A stretch of DNA of 64,000 nucleotides, taken from assembly GCF_900101825.1 (NCBI RefSeq), contig NZ_FNAG01000001.1, positions 868,001 through 932,000 on the forward strand, given 5' to 3'. Under the pieces are notes generated by a model. The model saw only the letters and a list, made by a program, of their open reading frames with translations. It did not search any database and was not told where the DNA came from. The DNA comes from Aquimonas voraii. Lineage in GTDB: Bacteria; Pseudomonadota; Gammaproteobacteria; Xanthomonadales; Xanthomonadaceae. The position numbers and the translations under genes are program-made. Shown one piece after another: positions 61,051-64,000 of the stretch. The stretch's first letter is position 1; every line of letters begins with the position of its first letter.

Positions 61051-62232
61051 TCACCGCGGACGTACCCACCACACCAACAACACGGCTGCGGCCGTTGCGC
61101 AAACTGCGGAGAACAGGAATGCCGCTTCGGCATTCGCTCCCTCGTAGATCCAGCCGAACACCACCGAAGCGGGCAGCAGCATCACGCCAGCCGTCATGTT
61201 GAACCAGCCGAATGCTGTGCCGCGCAGATCCTCGGGAGCAACGTCGGCCACGAGGGCTTTCTCGACCCCCTCCGTGGCCGCCAGAAACAGACCATAAAAA
61301 GCGAACGTCGCAAACAGTGCCAAGCCGTGCAGAGGCCACAGGCCCATCGCCAGGTAAAACAGGGCATACGCCAGATAGCCCGAGACCAGCAGGCGGCGAC
61401 GCCCGTACCGGTCGGACAATGCCGATAGTGGCGCAGAGAAAAGCATCGCAACCGCGGACACTGCCGCCCATAGCAGGGGTATCTGCGCCTGCGGCACGCC
61501 CAGTTCGCTGGCGCGCAGCAGGAGGAACATGTTCGAGGAGTTTCCGAGCGTGAACAGCGCCACGACGAGCAGGTAGCGTCGGTAGGCTGCAGGCATGGCC
61601 GCCAGCCCGCCAGTCAGTCCAATCGGCGTCACCGGCCGACCGGCAGACTCAGGCTTGGTCGACGGTTCCTGCAAGGACATCGCCAGCCCCACGCAAGCCA
61701 CCGCAGGCACCAGGGTCCACAGGAACACATCCTTGAGTGCCGCACCGCTGGCGAGAAGCGCTGCCGCCAGCAGCGGGCCGATCACGGCGCCCGCGTTGTC
61801 CATCGCGCGGTGCACACCGAATGCCAGTCCGCGGCGGCTGGCATCCACGCTGCCCGCCAGCAGGGCATCACGCGGGGATGTGCGCAAGCCCTTGCCCAAC
61901 CGATCCGCGAACCTGATGGCCAGCAACCCCGGCCAACTCGTCACGAACGCGGTCAATGGACGTCCGAGGGCGGCCAGGCCGTAACCCACCACGATCCAGG
62001 GCTTGGTGTGTCGAGTGCGATCAACCAGCACGCCGGAAAACAGCTTCAGCAAACTGGCCGTGGCTTCGGCGATGCCTTCGATGATGCCGAGCGCCCTGGG
62101 GCCGGCCAGAAGCACCGATGTCAGGTACAGGGGCACCAGTGGGTACACCAGCTCGGATGCCGAATCGTTCACCAGGCTGATGAGTCCGATCAGCCAGACA
62201 GTGCGCGGCAGAGTTCGCAGGGATGTCAGCAT
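61051..62232 (-). CDS. MFS transporter
   Basis: A 393-residue membrane protein with about twelve hydrophobic segments and MFS loops (the cytoplasmic motif A-like DRLGKGLRTSPRDALLAG, then SALSDRYGRRRLL). Early residues SLVNDSASELVYPLVPLYL match a common branch of MFS exporters. Substrate unknown. I chose the ATG at 62232; an upstream frame of 65 codons has poor, shadow-like composition. It is divergent from the crcB locus. Confidence 0.82.
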   Translation of the reverse strand: MLTSLRTLPRTVWLIGLISLVNDSASELVYPLVPLYLTSVLLAGPRALGIIEGIAEATASLLKLFSGVLVDRTRHTKPWIVVGYGLAALGRPLTAFVTSWPGLLAIRFADRLGKGLRTSPRDALLAGSVDASRRGLAFGVHRAMDNAGAVIGPLLAAALLASGAALKDVFLWTLVPAVACVGLAMSLQEPSTKPESAGRPVTPIGLTGGLAAMPAAYRRYLLVVALFTLGNSSNMFLLLRASELGVPQAQIPLLWAAVSAVAMLFSAPLSALSDRYGRRRLLVSGYLAYALFYLAMGLWPLHGLALFATFAFYGLFLAATEGVEKALVADVAPEDLRGTAFGWFNMTAGVMLLPASVVFGWIYEGANAEAAFLFSAVCATAAAVLLVWWVRPR

Positions 62233-62412
62233 GGAGGCGAATTGTGCCCTGGGTGCATCACGGGTGCCCGATTCTGCGCGCTGTCCAGGTGCTGCGCTCC
62301 CAAACTCTCGCTCGCCGAGGAGCCGTGTCCAGCCATCTGCACGACCGGCACGATGCGTCGGCGTGTGTCCCTGCCGGCCATTGACCGCGGTGCCGGACTC
62401 CGTGATGATCCG

Positions 62413-62482
62413 CTCTGGAGATGGCATTCCTCCATTCCTGCGCCGCAGGACAAACCGCCGCTTTCCGGCTGATGATGCCCGC
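62413..62482 (+). promoter_or_regulatory. fluoride riboswitch (crcB motif)
   Basis: The conserved elements of the fluoride aptamer are present in order: GGAGATGGCATTCCTCC (62417-62433), AACCGCC (62453-62459) and GCTGATGATGCC (62468-62479), with a variable stem between. Together they form the pseudoknotted aptamer of the crcB motif. It lies about 85 bases before crcB on the same strand, so it is expected to switch the fluoride exporter on when fluoride is bound. Confidence 0.9.
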
Positions 62483-62566
62483 CCTTTCGGTCACCCGAGG
62501 AGCAGGCGCGCCCATGAAATGCACGCCACGAGTCCTCGATCACAGCGAACGAGGAGTCGCGTCGTC

Positions 62567-62968
62567 ATGGATTTCGCTTCCGTCTCAGGCATTTTCGTTG
62601 GCGCTGGCATTGGCGCACTCGCTCGTTGGGGGCTCGGGTTGGCCTTGAATCCCGTTTTCCCTACGCTCCCGCTCGGCACATTGGCTGCGAACGCGGTGGG
62701 ATGCCTGCTCATGGGTATCGCGCTAGGCCTTTTCGACCACTTCCAGTCCCTCTCCCCGGCGTTGCGCCTGACCATCACCACTGGTTTCCTGGGCGGAATG
62801 ACCACCTTCTCGACGTTCTCCGCCGAGACCACGACCCTGCTGTTGCGTGGCGAGTTCGTGTGGTCTGCGGCGACGATCCTGGCTCACGTCTTCGGCTCGT
62901 TGTTGGCGACCTTTACTGGCATTGCCGCGGTCAAGTTGATTCTGGGCCGCGTGGGAGGATGGGCATGA
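62567..62968 (+). CDS. crcB: fluoride exporter CrcB (Fluc)
   Basis: A 133-residue membrane protein with four hydrophobic segments. Typical Fluc elements are FVGAGIGALARWGLG, GTLAANAVGCLLMG with the pore Asn, and TTGFLGGMTTFSTFS, which carries the aromatic-Phe and Ser/Thr pore residues. It forms antiparallel dimers that expel fluoride. A fluoride riboswitch precedes it. The ATG at 62567 overlaps nothing; the stop overlaps the next start (ATGA). A GAGGAG sequence lies about eleven bases before the start. Confidence 0.95.
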   Translation: MDFASVSGIFVGAGIGALARWGLGLALNPVFPTLPLGTLAANAVGCLLMGIALGLFDHFQSLSPALRLTITTGFLGGMTTFSTFSAETTTLLLRGEFVWSAATILAHVFGSLLATFTGIAAVKLILGRVGGWA

Positions 62969-63288
62969 ACGGATGGCATCTGCGTTTCTACACCTACGAG
63001 AACCGCAAGCATGGCGGGCTGTTGGTGTACGAGTGGCTGTTGGAGCAAGCCAAGCGGATGGGCATCCGCGGCGGCTCCGCCTTTCGCGCCATTGCCGGAT
63101 ACGGCCGCGACGGCCGCCTGCATGAGCAGCACTTCTTCGAACTGGCTGGCGAGCAGCCGGTGCTGGTGGAGTTTGTGGTCACCGAGGTCGAGGCGCGCGA
63201 TCTCCTCGCGCTGCTCAGTGCGCATTCGCTGCATCTTTTCTATTCCCGGCAGGTCACGGAATACGGTGTGGTCGGCGATTCGGGCTGA
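62965..63288 (+). CDS. DUF190 family protein (PII-like fold)
   Basis: A 107-residue soluble protein of the DUF190 family, with LRFYTYENRKHGGLLVYEWL at the start and GIRGGSAFRAIAGYGRDGRL. Its start overlaps the crcB stop (62965-62968, ATGA). DUF190 proteins are commonly paired with CrcB and have a PII-like ferredoxin fold, so a regulatory or nucleotide-binding role in fluoride response is likely but not proven. Confidence 0.9.
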   Translation: MNGWHLRFYTYENRKHGGLLVYEWLLEQAKRMGIRGGSAFRAIAGYGRDGRLHEQHFFELAGEQPVLVEFVVTEVEARDLLALLSAHSLHLFYSRQVTEYGVVGDSG

Positions 63289-63400
63289 ACGATGTTGGGA
63301 ACTGGATGAACTGGATTGAATTCGCGCGACGCGGTGAAATCGAAGCGCCGCGAAAGCACTGACTGCGGGTGGATCTCCCGCTGAAACCGGAGAGCGAACG

Positions 63401-64000
63401 ATGAACTTCAAACCGAGCATCCTTGTCCTCGCACTGGCGTCGATGCTCACCGCGTGCCAGAGTCTGCCAACCCAAGAGACATCCGGCGCATCGAATCCTT
63501 CGGGCGTTCCTGATGCGCTGGCCTCGCCACCAGCGGATGACCGACTCAACGCGGTCGTGTGGCACCAGACATCGCAGGAATACCGACTGTCCGCACTCGG
63601 CATCTATCGGGCGGCCGAACGGCAACTGGACCGCGCACTGTCCAATCCGGATTGGGATGCACTGACCCATGAGGACCGGGACCGCCCCTTCGCCGGATTG
63701 CCGCCGGCAGTCATCGTCGATGTCGACGAGACTTGCCTGGACAATTCGCCATACCAGTCGCGGATGTTGCGCCAACGACGCGACTTCAGTGCGCTCACCT
63801 GGGCCGACTGGGTGCGCGAAGAATCAGCCGTTCCCGTGCCCGGAGCGCTCACCTTCGCGAAATCGGCAAATGCCCGCGGCATTCGAGTCTTCTACATCAG
63901 CAACCGTGATCACTCGCTCAATGCATCCACTCTTGCCAATTTGCGGACAGTAGGCTTTCCGGTCGAGAACGACGACCAGTTCCTGGGTCTAGGTGCCAGC
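63401..64000 (+). CDS. HAD-family acid phosphatase lipoprotein, N-terminal part (runs off the window)
   Basis: An open frame from the ATG at 63401 to the right edge, giving 200 residues so far. The N-terminus is a lipoprotein signal with lipobox LTAC. The phosphatase motif I is VIVDVDETCLDNS, with the nucleophile Asp and the acid/base Asp. Motif II is visible as VFYISNRD. These are the features of class C (lipoprotein e(P4)-like) acid phosphatases, which dephosphorylate nucleotides at the outer membrane. The C-terminal part is not in the window. Confidence 0.88.
   Translation, partial: MNFKPSILVLALASMLTACQSLPTQETSGASNPSGVPDALASPPADDRLNAVVWHQTSQEYRLSALGIYRAAERQLDRALSNPDWDALTHEDRDRPFAGLPPAVIVDVDETCLDNSPYQSRMLRQRRDFSALTWADWVREESAVPVPGALTFAKSANARGIRVFYISNRDHSLNASTLANLRTVGFPVENDDQFLGLGAS

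Overview
The window is GC-rich, densely coded DNA from a gammaproteobacterium. It is most likely a member of the Xanthomonadales (Lysobacterales). The grounds are the gshB-tonB pair divergent from a pilGHIJ-type cluster, a tmRNA tag reading ANDDNYALAA, and interspersed repeats resembling those common in that order. No genus can be named from sequence alone.

Region 1 (1-16.4 kb): the 3' side of a gshB-tonB operon on the minus strand, then the Pil-Chp chemosensory cluster of type IV pili on the plus strand: pilG, pilH, pilI, pilJ, a CheR-type methyltransferase (pilK), a 2364-residue CheA-like kinase (chpA), an unusually long CheB-like methylesterase (chpB) and chpC. A near-consensus promoter precedes pilG, and a perfect hairpin separates pilI from pilJ. 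Region 2 (16.4-24.2 kb): housekeeping and accessory genes glk, mutL, a DUF1684 protein, a TraB/GumN-like protein, a D-amino-acid dehydrogenase-like oxidoreductase and an N-formylglutamate amidohydrolase, with small palindromic repeats between them.

Region 3 (24.4-39.8 kb) is a defence island entirely on the minus strand, apart from one small convergent ORF. In order of transcription it reads hsdM, fic, hsdS, an AlbA_2/GHKL ATP-binding protein, a second fic, hsdR, an unrecognised 180-residue protein, then a type I Wadjet operon jetA-jetB-jetC-jetD. It has several oddities. JetC keeps both ATPase halves but lacks nearly all of the coiled-coil arms and hinge. hsdM carries three in-frame copies of a palindromic repeat. 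The 3' end of hsdM is duplicated on the far side of the first fic gene. A small ORF convergent with that fic could encode its antitoxin.

Region 4 (39.9-57.3 kb) is conserved core genome: tmRNA, smpB, ratA-ratB, an M50-like protease, a Sua5/YrdC protein, nagA, tRNA-Glu and tRNA-Ala, a DUF1249 protein, divergent ppsR and ppsA (PEP synthase and its regulator), an ODP-type metallo-beta-lactamase-fold protein, alr-dnaB, rpsF-rpsR-rplI, an A-type Fe-S carrier and asnS with two small downstream genes. Region 5 (57.4-64 kb) holds a TPR/SUMF1 lipoprotein, rnd, tRNA-Ala(CGC), an MFS transporter, a fluoride riboswitch controlling crcB plus a DUF190 gene, and the start of a lipoprotein acid phosphatase cut by the window end.

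All calls come from reading the sequence and recognising motifs; no database search was run.
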